A stretch of 7,602 bases of DNA, taken from Christensenella sp. UBA6345. GTDB lineage: Bacteria > Bacillota > Clostridia > Christensenellales > UBA1242. A program made the position numbers and the translations under genes. The stretch is from NCBI GenBank assembly GCA_002437945.1, contig DJSB01000044.1:4331-11932 (forward strand), in the 5' to 3' direction. The notes under the pieces were generated by a model, which saw only the letters and a program-made list of their open reading frames with translations, made no database searches and was not told the origin of the DNA. Shown one piece after another: positions 1-6,084 of the stretch; the first letter of the stretch is position 1; each line of letters begins with the position of its first letter.

Positions 1-14
1 GTTTGTCGCTTGTC

Positions 15-58
15 CGCTTTGCTCCCAAGTTCGACTGACGCTCATGACGACAGGCGGG
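15..58 (+). repeat. G+C-rich dispersed repeat, left copy
   Basis: This stretch is far richer in G+C than its surroundings (34 of the first 60 bases). It matches the reverse complement of 7559-7602 at about 38 of 44 aligned positions. The outer half (cgctt.gctcccaagttcgact) is 21/22 identical; the inner half shares gctcat and gacaggcggg, with substitutions and one gap between them. Similarity may continue into bases 1-14 but cannot be compared, because the right copy is cut by the window edge. Two diverged copies suggest a dispersed repeat family rather than a recent duplication. It lies just downstream of the nucleotidase gene that reads toward it. The family is not recognised. Confidence 0.8.
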
Positions 59-126
59 TAATAAGACATCTTAATATAATATATTAATTTTTAATAGATT
101 GAAAACTAATAAATTACTTCCAATTT

Positions 127-687
127 TTATAATAATATTTTTTCTATTTCTGCCCAACTTGATACTTTAATAATGTTATTTTTTTCTAGTTCTTCATCAG
201 ATATATCTCTATTGTGATAAGACAACATCATAATACGAGTGCCTATATCTCCCATAAGATTTTTAGGGCGGTCATCTATCATAACATCGGCTTTAAATAT
301 GTTTTTACCACCGGTAAATATAAAATGTTCGGGATTAAGGAAAGGAAAATGTTTAAGTAAAAAATCGTATTTATATTTAAAATATATACCACTATCTTCA
401 AGCAGACAGAACATTGCACAAGCCGAGCATATATAAATATCATAGACTTTGCTTAATTTTTCTATTGTTTCTATAGCACCGTCTAGAAATTCTACATTTT
501 CGTACATATTTTTATTTTTAATAATCTCATAAAATTTTTGTTTATTTTCGTCATCGCCTAATACGTCATCTATATAATATGTAGTAAAATCAGTTAGTTG
601 ATAATCAGTGCCTAAAAAGTTGTTGATTTCTTGCATTAATGTAGGGTGACATATTACTTCGTCTACATCTATAAGTAATTTTTTCAT
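127..687 (-). CDS. HAD-superfamily 5'(3')-deoxyribonucleotidase (NT5C type)
   Basis: This is a probable cytoplasmic 5'(3')-nucleotidase of 186 residues. It would dephosphorylate (deoxy)nucleoside monophosphates and help balance nucleotide pools. HAD motif I is the N-terminal IDVDEV, with nucleophile Asp7 and acid/base Asp9. Motif II is around YICSA (Ser88). The motif III Lys is probably Lys128 in TGGKN, and motif IV is MIDDRPKN with Asp138/Asp139. The IDDRP.N signature and the overall length fit the NT5C family, which has its cap inserted after motif I. The start is supported by aggagt at 693-698, six bases upstream. The gene is transcribed alone, divergently from the antiporter. No convincing terminator is visible before the left repeat. 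Exact substrate preference cannot be read from the sequence; a related HAD phosphatase is the alternative. Confidence 0.85.
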   Translation of the reverse strand: MKKLLIDVDEVICHPTLMQEINNFLGTDYQLTDFTTYYIDDVLGDDENKQKFYEIIKNKNMYENVEFLDGAIETIEKLSKVYDIYICSACAMFCLLEDSGIYFKYKYDFLLKHFPFLNPEHFIFTGGKNIFKADVMIDDRPKNLMGDIGTRIMMLSYHNRDISDEELEKNNIIKVSSWAEIEKILL

Positions 688-715
688 AAGTACTCCTATT
701 AGTATGATTGTTATT

Positions 716-743
716 ATGTTAACACAAAATCTATGTTTATCAA
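716..743 (-). promoter_or_regulatory. Candidate promoter of the nucleotidase gene
   Basis: On the minus strand, TTGATA (738-743) lies 16 bp from TAACAT (716-721). These match the sigma-A consensus at 5/6 and 4/6 positions. This would give a leader of about 20 nt carrying the aggagt ribosome binding site. The region is AT-rich, so chance matches are likely. Confidence 0.3.
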
Positions 744-867
744 AAACATTAAAAGATGTTACGTATTATTTTTGTTAATTGGGACATTTATGGAATTAAA
801 ATGCAATTATTTTTTAAAAAAGAATATAAACCATATTAAATTAATTCTGTTATTCTCATTTTTGATG

Positions 868-873
868 TATACT
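868..873 (+). promoter_or_regulatory. Candidate -10 element of the antiporter gene
   Basis: TATACT lies 29 bp upstream of the antiporter ATG and would give a short leader containing the aaaaggaaga ribosome binding site (890-899). No good -35 hexamer sits at the right distance, so this is a weak call based on the -10 box and position only. Confidence 0.3.
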
Positions 874-902
874 AATCAAGACAAAATTAAAAGGAAGAGA
901 TT

Positions 903-1964
903 ATGGAGATATTTTTAAACATACTATTTTTGATTATCGGTATGGTATTGCTTATTAAAGGTGCAGATTTCTTTGTAAGTGGTGCTAGTGCCGTAGCAAA
1001 AAAATTAAAAGTGCCATCAATTATTATTGGTCTTACCATTGTGGCACTAGGTACTAGTCTACCCGAACTTGCTGTTAGTGTTACAAGTGCTATAAAGGGT
1101 AGCGTTGACTTATCAGTAGGTAATATAGTAGGTAGCAACATCGCTAATATGTGTTTGATACTTGGTATGTCAGCATTATTTAACACTATGAAGTTAAGTG
1201 ATAACACACGTAAGTTTGATTTACCATTTATGGTATTAGTTACCGGCGTACTACTATTGTTTAGTTGTGACGTATTACTTGATGGCGGAAGTCAAGCGAT
1301 TGTAAGTAGAAGTGAAAGTATATTGTTGTTGGGATTATTGGTGTTCTATACCATCACCCAAATCAAACATACAAAAAGCGAAAACCAATTCTGTGAAAGC
1401 AATCAACCAGTAGTTGAAAAAACAGATTTAACTTCGGAAAAATCTAGCGAAACAATAAATAATGAAAAAGAAGAAAAACCAGCCGAACAAAAACAAGAAA
1501 AAGAACTTAAAGTTTGGCAAATTATATTGTATCTAGTATTTGGTTTGGCTGCAGTAGTGTTTGGTGGCGAATGTGTGTCTAGTACAGCAAAATTCCTTGC
1601 TATTAAAGCGGGTATGAGTGAAGCCCTTGTAGGTCTTACCATTGTAGCAGTAGGTACTAGTCTACCAGAACTTGCTACTTCAGTTATTGCCGCTCGCCGT
1701 AACGAAACTGATTTAGCACTAGGTAATGTAATAGGTAGTAACATTGTTAATATAGTATTAATCTTGGGTGTTGTAGGTACTATTTCTCCTATGACTATGA
1801 GTTTAACTATATTAACAGATTTAGTAATTTTGTTTGTATTTACACTTGTATTTGTTGCTATGAGTTTAAGAAAGAAACAGGTTGGTAAACTTGAAGGTAT
1901 AATATTAATAGGTATGTATGTATCATATATTACTTTTGCTGTAATTAGAAACTATTGCTTTTAA
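903..1964 (+). CDS. Calcium/sodium antiporter (CaCA family, YrbG-like)
   Basis: This 353-residue integral membrane protein belongs to the cation/Ca2+ antiporter superfamily. It should exchange Ca2+ for Na+ (possibly K+) across the cytoplasmic membrane. Both signature alpha-repeats are present: alpha-1 with GLTIVALGTSLPELAVS (43-59) followed by VGNIVGSNIANMCLILG (72-88), and alpha-2 with GLTIVAVGTSLPELATS (244-260) followed by LGNVIGSNIVNIVLILG (273-289). Glu55 and Glu256 of the two GTSLPEL motifs are the expected ion-coordinating acids. Hydrophobic segments flank a long charged loop rich in Glu, Lys and Gln (about 156-202), the usual central cytoplasmic loop. The length is typical for bacterial members. 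The start is chosen for aaaaggaaga just upstream and the hydrophobic first helix. A bidirectional terminator follows the gene. The two alpha-repeats are unusually alike at DNA level (see findings). Confidence 0.93.
   Translation: MEIFLNILFLIIGMVLLIKGADFFVSGASAVAKKLKVPSIIIGLTIVALGTSLPELAVSVTSAIKGSVDLSVGNIVGSNIANMCLILGMSALFNTMKLSDNTRKFDLPFMVLVTGVLLLFSCDVLLDGGSQAIVSRSESILLLGLLVFYTITQIKHTKSENQFCESNQPVVEKTDLTSEKSSETINNEKEEKPAEQKQEKELKVWQIILYLVFGLAAVVFGGECVSSTAKFLAIKAGMSEALVGLTIVAVGTSLPELATSVIAARRNETDLALGNVIGSNIVNIVLILGVVGTISPMTMSLTILTDLVILFVFTLVFVAMSLRKKQVGKLEGIILIGMYVSYITFAVIRNYCF
1029..1073 (+). repeat. Alpha-1 coding repeat, near-identical to 1632-1676
   Basis: These 45 bases encode the GLTIVALGTSLPELA core. 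They match 1632-1676, the alpha-2 core, at 42 of 45 positions when compared directly. Two of the differences are synonymous third-base changes, and one changes Leu to Val. The protein repeat is ancient in this family; the near-identity of the DNA is not required by it. Confidence 0.9.
1632..1676 (+). repeat. Alpha-2 coding repeat, partner of 1029-1073
   Basis: This is the second copy of the 45-bp in-frame repeat inside the antiporter gene, encoding GLTIVAVGTSLPELA. It shares uncommon choices such as CTT and CTA for Leu and AGT for Ser with the first copy. Confidence 0.9.
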
Positions 1965-2009
1965 TTAAGATAGTTAATGATTTAGCGATAGATGTTAGTA
2001 ATTAAAAAT

Positions 2010-2042
2010 AAAAAGTATAGCATTTAATTTGCTATACTTTTT
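2010..2042. terminator. Bidirectional intrinsic terminator
   Basis: A perfect 13-bp stem (2010-2022 pairing with 2030-2042, core gtatagca/tgctatac) closes a 7-nt loop, tttaatt. It has an A-run on the left and a T-run on the right, so it can terminate transcription from either side. It lies between the convergent antiporter (stop at 1964) and yjjX (stop at 2063) genes and probably serves both. Confidence 0.92.
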
Positions 2043-2062
2043 TTATCTTTTGGTTAATTGTA

Positions 2063-2614
2063 TTATTTATCTTTTTTCTCTGTGTATTCGAACCAGTTTT
2101 CTCCGATAAATGGTGTTAAAGCCATAACGAAAGCATCGTGAGTTAAGTCTCCACGAGTGATTACACCTTTTGATATAAGGCTTATACCACCAGCACCCGC
2201 TCTAATATTGTTTTCGTGGAAAATACGATCAATAACTTTGCCTAGGTCTGTAGCAATAATTTCGTCTACTAGACACTCTGGTACTGGAAAACCTGCACTA
2301 GTGCCAAAACCTTCTTTGCCGTTCTTGTCTCTGACTACGGCTATGTTAGTGATTACCCATTTGCCTAAACTATTGGTAATACCAGATTCTATAGCGACAT
2401 AGTAGTCGGCAGTTATACCTTTTTCAGAAGCAAGACGACATAAATTATCTACACGATTCTTTGCTCCTTGATAAGTTTCTAGATTAACAGGTTGTTCTGG
2501 AACATTGGATTCTACACTGTATCCTTCTATCTCATAATCTTTAAAAAATTCGCCAAATGCTTCTTCTGCGCCTTTAATTTTTGCAGGATTCTTGGTTGCA
2601 ATTAGTACTTTCAT
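2063..2614 (-). CDS. yjjX: Inosine/xanthosine triphosphatase, YjjX family
   Basis: This 183-residue cytoplasmic house-cleaning NTPase would hydrolyse non-canonical purine triphosphates (ITP, XTP) and keep them out of RNA and DNA. The family signatures appear in order: the N-terminal KVLIATKNPAKIKG nucleotide-binding strand and turn (2-15), PEQPVNLETYQGAKNR (39-54), AIESGI (74-79), GFPVPE (108-113), and the C-terminal GISLISKGVITRGDLTHDA stretch (143-161). The length matches the usual 170-180 residues. The start follows from the canonical N-terminus and from aaagggaga at 2621-2629, which lies inside the last codons of the upstream peptidase gene. The two reading frames overlap by 41 bp, so they are probably co-transcribed and translationally coupled. 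A strong terminator follows. ITPase activity is inferred from family membership. Confidence 0.9.
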   Translation of the reverse strand: MKVLIATKNPAKIKGAEEAFGEFFKDYEIEGYSVESNVPEQPVNLETYQGAKNRVDNLCRLASEKGITADYYVAIESGITNSLGKWVITNIAVVRDKNGKEGFGTSAGFPVPECLVDEIIATDLGKVIDRIFHENNIRAGAGGISLISKGVITRGDLTHDAFVMALTPFIGENWFEYTEKKDK

Positions 2615-3659
2615 TTTTTATCTCCCTTTGTAAATAATTTATTGCTTTATCTAATACAACGTCACGTTTGTGATTAAAATCATCTATCGTGATAGGTATT
2701 TTAATATCTGGTTGTATACTTCCAGTAGTCCCAAAAATATTGCTAAAATCCCATAGACGTATCGAACAAGAAAAACGTTTATCTTCTACTTGTAAATTTT
2801 TATTATATCCATAGGACTTTGCTGCTCCACCAGTACCGCTATATCCCATTATGGTAGCATGACAATGTTGCTTAAATCTTGCTACTGCGAATCTACCAGA
2901 AGAAAATACTGATGGATTAATAAGTACAACACCGCTCATATTTTTATCCATAATATATTGTTGTATAGGATTAAGTAGTTCGGAGTTGCCACCAGTATTA
3001 TTGCGGACATCTAATATGTATCTAGTACAATTATTGTCTTCAATAGTCTTTTTTACATCTTCAGTAAATTGAGATATAGGGTAGTCTTTGTATTCACTAC
3101 AAGATTTATATTCTATGATGGCTATTTTACCATCATTATGTACACTATATGGACATTGTGACTTAACTTGAAGATTGTCTGTGATTGTAGCAACTACTTT
3201 TCCTGTATCATATACAATATCTATGCCATTGTCATAACACCCTAACATCTCATAAGTATAGCCGTTGCGTATAAGTCTATTAACTACTACTGTAGCCCAC
3301 TCGTTTGTCTCGTAATTAGCAAGACTAGTTAAAGTATTGGAAAGAGCGGGTATAGACATACCACATATACTTTTTACTTCGTGATAGACGTCATCAATAC
3401 TGATATAACATTTGTTATCAAAATAAAAAAGTTTTTGGTCTAGACTTTTGTAAGGGATAAAATACGAAGTATGAGCATCTTTAAATAGATGAAAAAGTTT
3501 AAGCATTTCTAGGTCAAATCTTTTGTTGTCCCATGAGTCTATATCGTCTAAATTAGTGATATAATTATTAAGTTGTTCCTTGCTAATATCATGATAAAGA
3601 TTGATATGATTATCTTCTAAAGTACTTATGATATTAGTTAATAATTCACTGTTTTTCAT
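2574..3659 (-). CDS. S41-family (C-terminal processing type) serine peptidase
   Basis: This 361-residue probable serine endopeptidase of clan SK has no signal peptide or membrane segment, so it likely acts in the cytoplasm. The N-terminal part is helical and ends in a FKDAHTSYF segment (DAHT 61-64), as in Clostridia-type S41 proteins. The catalytic core shows IIEYKSC (181-187), LDVRNNTGGN (216-225) and the nucleophile region NPSVFSSGRFA (248-258, probable Ser254). It continues with GTGGAAKSYG (275-284) and the closing QPDIKIPITIDDF (316-328). No PDZ domain is evident. Ser254+25, where the CtpA/Tsp dyad has Lys, is Ala279; Lys281 is the nearest Lys, so the dyad may be atypical. No Shine-Dalgarno precedes the ATG (see promoter entry). 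The gene overlaps yjjX. The substrate is unknown; an S41-fold non-peptidase is possible but less likely. Confidence 0.85.
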   Translation of the reverse strand: MKNSELLTNIISTLEDNHINLYHDISKEQLNNYITNLDDIDSWDNKRFDLEMLKLFHLFKDAHTSYFIPYKSLDQKLFYFDNKCYISIDDVYHEVKSICGMSIPALSNTLTSLANYETNEWATVVVNRLIRNGYTYEMLGCYDNGIDIVYDTGKVVATITDNLQVKSQCPYSVHNDGKIAIIEYKSCSEYKDYPISQFTEDVKKTIEDNNCTRYILDVRNNTGGNSELLNPIQQYIMDKNMSGVVLINPSVFSSGRFAVARFKQHCHATIMGYSGTGGAAKSYGYNKNLQVEDKRFSCSIRLWDFSNIFGTTGSIQPDIKIPITIDDFNHKRDVVLDKAINYLQREIKNESTNCNQESCKN

Positions 3660-3667
3660 ACATATAT

Positions 3668-3696
3668 ATTATACCATATTTACATAAAAATTGCAC
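3668..3696 (-). promoter_or_regulatory. Extended -10 promoter giving a nearly leaderless peptidase mRNA
   Basis: On the minus strand, TGG followed directly by TATAAT (3668-3673, TGn at 3674-3676) forms a perfect extended -10 element. A weak -35-like gtgcaa (3/6) lies 17 bp upstream at 3691-3696. The -10 ends only 8 bases before the ATG at 3659, so initiation 6-7 bases downstream would leave a leader of about 2-3 nt. This agrees with the absence of any ribosome binding site. Confidence 0.65.
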
Positions 3697-3776
3697 CCAC
3701 TTTCTCCATATTTCTTACTTTTTCTTTTCTATATATTTAGCGAGTTTATATCATTAAATATATTATTTAATAACAC

Positions 3777-3807
3777 AAAGTATATGGTTATTGTCAAAAA
3801 GTATATG
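3777..3807 (+). repeat. Direct repeat aaagtatatg, two copies
   Basis: The 10-mer aaagtatatg occurs at 3777-3786 and again at 3798-3807, 21 bp apart start to start, or two helical turns. Such phasing would suit a dimeric DNA-binding protein acting on the lipoprotein promoter about 90 bp downstream. Chance repetition is quite possible in DNA this AT-rich. Confidence 0.35.
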
Positions 3808-3891
3808 TTTGTGATTATATTTTTGTATTAAAACAAATGTGGTTGTGTAACTAATATCTATATTTAATTATGGCTATATGGTGGTATTAAT

Positions 3892-3920
3892 TTGACTTAA
3901 ATTAATTATATGTGTATGAT
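3892..3920 (+). promoter_or_regulatory. Sigma-A-type promoter of the lipoprotein gene
   Basis: TTGACT (3892-3897) and TATGAT (3915-3920) are separated by exactly 17 bp, each matching consensus at 5 of 6 positions. Transcription would start near 3927, giving a leader of about 65 nt that ends in the aaggag ribosome binding site at 3979-3984. Confidence 0.7.
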
Positions 3921-3992
3921 AAAGGGGTAAAGGGATTTTAATGGTTAAATAGGGCTATTAATTTTCAATAAAAATAATAAGGAGATATTTAT

Positions 3993-5735
3993 ATGAAATA
4001 TACCAAGCCTATTGTAGTAGGACTAGCACTTACAAGTTGTGTATTATGTGCGTCTTGCTCTAACAAATCTACTATTGCTAATGCAGAAAATTTTAAAATT
4101 AATAATGTAGAAAGTTTAACTGCAGTAAAGAATTTTAAAAAAGATTTTAATATTATTGCTTCAAGTGAAGGTACAAGTTTTACAAGACACGGCAATTCTT
4201 TAGTTAGTTATTTTCAAGCATCTATAACCAACTATGCTATATATTCGGCTAAAGATGACGCAGTAACTTTTGATAAGATTCTTGTAAGACCTACTCTTAT
4301 TACTACATACTCAAGAGATTATGTATATGTACCTAATACCGATAATGGTGGCAGTGTTTATCAATTCACTAATGGCGAGTGGAAAGTGGTTGAAGGTTTA
4401 ACTGGAATAAAAGAATATACTTTCAATGAATATAAATTTGAATTAGACAATATCTACTATGAAGAGTGGAAAGTAACTGATATTGATGGTGTATCAAAAT
4501 CTTTGTATTTTAAAAATGCAAATGGTGTTAAGTCTAAATTAGATTTTGATTTCTTACAACCATCAAAAATTGAAGGTTGGTACGGAGATTCTAATGGTTC
4601 AAAAATAAGTAATTTCTACTTAACTGAAGATGCTACTCCGGGTGCAATTATGTTTGGACCAGAGATGGAAAACTATATGGTTGATAGCCGTAAGAATGAT
4701 GACGGAACTTTAGAATATATCTTAATTGACACTAATCAAAAAGTAACTACTTATAATATAAAGACAGAAAATTTGTGTTCTATATCATCTATGGGTAGAT
4801 ATGGATTCTTGCAATATTTGTTACCAGTAGACAATGATAGTGATAGTTATGATGTTGCCAATTATGAAAAAGATTTAAAATATAAAGTAACTACTTATAC
4901 TATAGATTACAAAACTGGTAAAACCAAAAAGATTAAATGTAAATACATACTTGGTATGGGTAGTGGCGATGGCGCAGGGCTAGACAACTACGATAGAAAG
5001 AAAGGTGTGGCAGATATTATGGTACTTGATATTAGCAACAAACAACTTGATTCTAGCGGTTATAAATATGCTACTATTACTAGAAAAGGTAAAATTACTA
5101 TAAGTAAACATTATTATGAAGGCTATTACAAACTTAACAATAATAGATATATCGGTATTAAAGATGGTAAATATTATCTATTAGATGGTAAGAAGAGCGT
5201 AGTTGCTGATTTTAGCAAAACTACCAACATAAGTATGTCAAGCGACACAATCAGAGTAATATATGATAATAGAGCATATATCTTGGATTATAATGGTGTG
5301 ACATTAAAAGAATTTGAAGTTCCTACTGGTACTAATGTAACTGATTATTATAATGATACAATGATAGTTACTCGCCGTATCGAAACAGCAGGTGGCGGTG
5401 TATATCTAGAATATAATCGTATAGACAAAGACAACAAAGTTACTTGCATAGGTAGAAAAGATATTACTGTAACTAGTGGTGAAACTCTACAAATTAAATA
5501 TGGTACTGCTGATGTGTTGAATATAACTATAAAAGATGGCTACTATATCGTAGAAACCACAAGCGAAACAAATGGCAATAGAGTATATACATTCTATACC
5601 TATGACGGAAAAGAACTAGGTACTTTTGACTTGACAGCCTTGTCTATGACTACAGGCGGTACTTTCAGTTATAGATATGGCAATACCATTTTCGTTAAAT
5701 TGGGTGAAAATTGCTATAAATTAAATTTAAAATAA
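3993..5735 (+). CDS. Secreted lipoprotein of unknown function, probably beta-propeller-like
   Basis: This 580-residue protein has an N-terminal export signal (Lys2, Lys5, then a hydrophobic stretch) ending in two candidate lipoboxes: LTSC at Cys16 and CASC at Cys22. Lipid anchoring on the outer face of the membrane is therefore likely, although the modified Cys is uncertain. The mature part is rich in Tyr, Asp, Gly, Thr and Asn, with recurring strand-turn units such as KVTTYNIKTENL (from 250), KVTTYTIDYKTGK (from 298), YILDYNGVTLKEF and YTFYTYDGKELGTF. This is the look of beta-propeller or extracellular WD/PQQ-like repeats, including a 16-bp identical DNA stretch (4740-4755 and 4884-4899). 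No catalytic motif is recognised. The start is supported by aaggag at 3979-3984 and a good promoter. No clear terminator follows. A surface binding or sensing role is inference only. Confidence 0.75.
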   Translation: MKYTKPIVVGLALTSCVLCASCSNKSTIANAENFKINNVESLTAVKNFKKDFNIIASSEGTSFTRHGNSLVSYFQASITNYAIYSAKDDAVTFDKILVRPTLITTYSRDYVYVPNTDNGGSVYQFTNGEWKVVEGLTGIKEYTFNEYKFELDNIYYEEWKVTDIDGVSKSLYFKNANGVKSKLDFDFLQPSKIEGWYGDSNGSKISNFYLTEDATPGAIMFGPEMENYMVDSRKNDDGTLEYILIDTNQKVTTYNIKTENLCSISSMGRYGFLQYLLPVDNDSDSYDVANYEKDLKYKVTTYTIDYKTGKTKKIKCKYILGMGSGDGAGLDNYDRKKGVADIMVLDISNKQLDSSGYKYATITRKGKITISKHYYEGYYKLNNNRYIGIKDGKYYLLDGKKSVVADFSKTTNISMSSDTIRVIYDNRAYILDYNGVTLKEFEVPTGTNVTDYYNDTMIVTRRIETAGGGVYLEYNRIDKDNKVTCIGRKDITVTSGETLQIKYGTADVLNITIKDGYYIVETTSETNGNRVYTFYTYDGKELGTFDLTALSMTTGGTFSYRYGNTIFVKLGENCYKLNLK

Positions 5736-5747
5736 TAAAAGTAGATA

Positions 5748-5776
5748 TTGAAAAATGGTGTATTTGGTGCTAAACT
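5748..5776 (+). promoter_or_regulatory. Candidate promoter of the hicBA module
   Basis: TTGAAA (5748-5753) and TAAACT (5771-5776) have a 17-bp spacer and match consensus at 5/6 and 4/6. Transcription would start near 5783, leaving a leader of about 33 nt with the aggaga ribosome binding site at 5805-5810. The -10 lies inside the loop of the inverted repeat at 5753-5802. Confidence 0.5.
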
Positions 5777-5802
5777 AGAATTTGTAGAAACCAAAACCAT
5801 TT
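5753..5802 (+). repeat. Two-part inverted repeat, candidate hicBA operator
   Basis: The outer arms aaatggt (5753-5759) and accattt (5796-5802) are perfectly complementary. So are the inner arms tttggt (5763-5768) and accaaa (5790-5795), with a 3-nt bulge (5760-5762) and a 21-nt central segment. Together they give 13 complementary pairs around the candidate -10. No T-run follows, so it is not a terminator. The position fits an operator for autorepression by the HicAB complex. An RNA hairpin just upstream of the ribosome binding site, affecting translation, is the alternative. Confidence 0.6.
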
Positions 5803-5815
5803 ATAGGAGAAAATT

Positions 5816-6064
5816 ATGAAAATTGGTTATGGAGCAATCTTAAAACCGGAAGATGACGGAAGTGCAATTAATGTTGTATTCCCAGATGTTATGGGACTAG
5901 TTACTTTTGGCGTAGATGAAGAAGAAGCAATTGCTATGGCAAAAGATGCTTTAAGCACAGCCGTAGATTGTGGATTTTGTGAAGGTTGTACACCTTCATC
6001 AGTAGAAAAACTAAAAACTTTATTCCCACAATATAAAGTAATATGGGTTGAAGTAGAAAAATAA
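5816..6064 (+). CDS. hicB: HicB-family antitoxin
   Basis: This 82-residue protein would be the antitoxin of a HicAB type II toxin-antitoxin module, binding and masking the HicA RNase. It shows the HicB partial RNase-H-like fold signature: an N-terminal YGAILKPEDDGSAINVVFPD strand pair (5-24), then DVMGLVTFGVDEEEAIAMAKDAL (24-46), matching the family pattern FPDxxG..T.G....EA...A..AL. The C-terminus (PSSVEKLKTLFPQYKVIWVEVE) is the last strand. No ribbon-helix-helix or HTH domain follows, so this is the short type. A CGFCEGC patch (52-58) holds three Cys and is not typical. The start is supported by aggaga at 5805-5810. hicA follows 20 bp downstream, in antitoxin-first order. Confidence 0.88.
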   Translation: MKIGYGAILKPEDDGSAINVVFPDVMGLVTFGVDEEEAIAMAKDALSTAVDCGFCEGCTPSSVEKLKTLFPQYKVIWVEVEK

Positions 6065-6084
6065 TATTTAAGGGGTTTGTTAAT

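Larger units (their letters stand above)
3660..3992. other. Divergent intergenic region (333 bp)
   Basis: This very AT-rich spacer lies between the peptidase (minus) and lipoprotein (plus) genes. It holds the peptidase promoter at its left edge, a pair of 10-bp direct repeats (3777-3807), and the lipoprotein promoter with a leader of about 65 nt. I see no open reading frame of plausible size with a ribosome binding site, no tRNA and no terminator in it. Confidence 0.7.

Noticed and set aside
1..60. Integron attC site or CRISPR repeat at the window edges
   Set aside because: No matching core sites for attC are visible and no regularly spaced repeat-spacer array exists; only two inverted copies 7.5 kb apart are present.
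733..918. Plus-strand ORF of 61 codons before the antiporter gene
   Set aside because: No ribosome binding site, low-complexity Lys/Leu/Ile/Phe composition expected of AT-rich intergenic DNA, and it overlaps the antiporter start and its candidate promoter.
887..1744. Minus-strand ORFs at 887-1207 and 1403-1744
   Set aside because: Both are antisense shadows of the antiporter gene; their similarity to each other only reflects the alpha-repeats.
2157..2402. Plus-strand ORF of 81 codons within yjjX
   Set aside because: Antisense to the well-supported YjjX coding sequence; composition matches a shadow frame.
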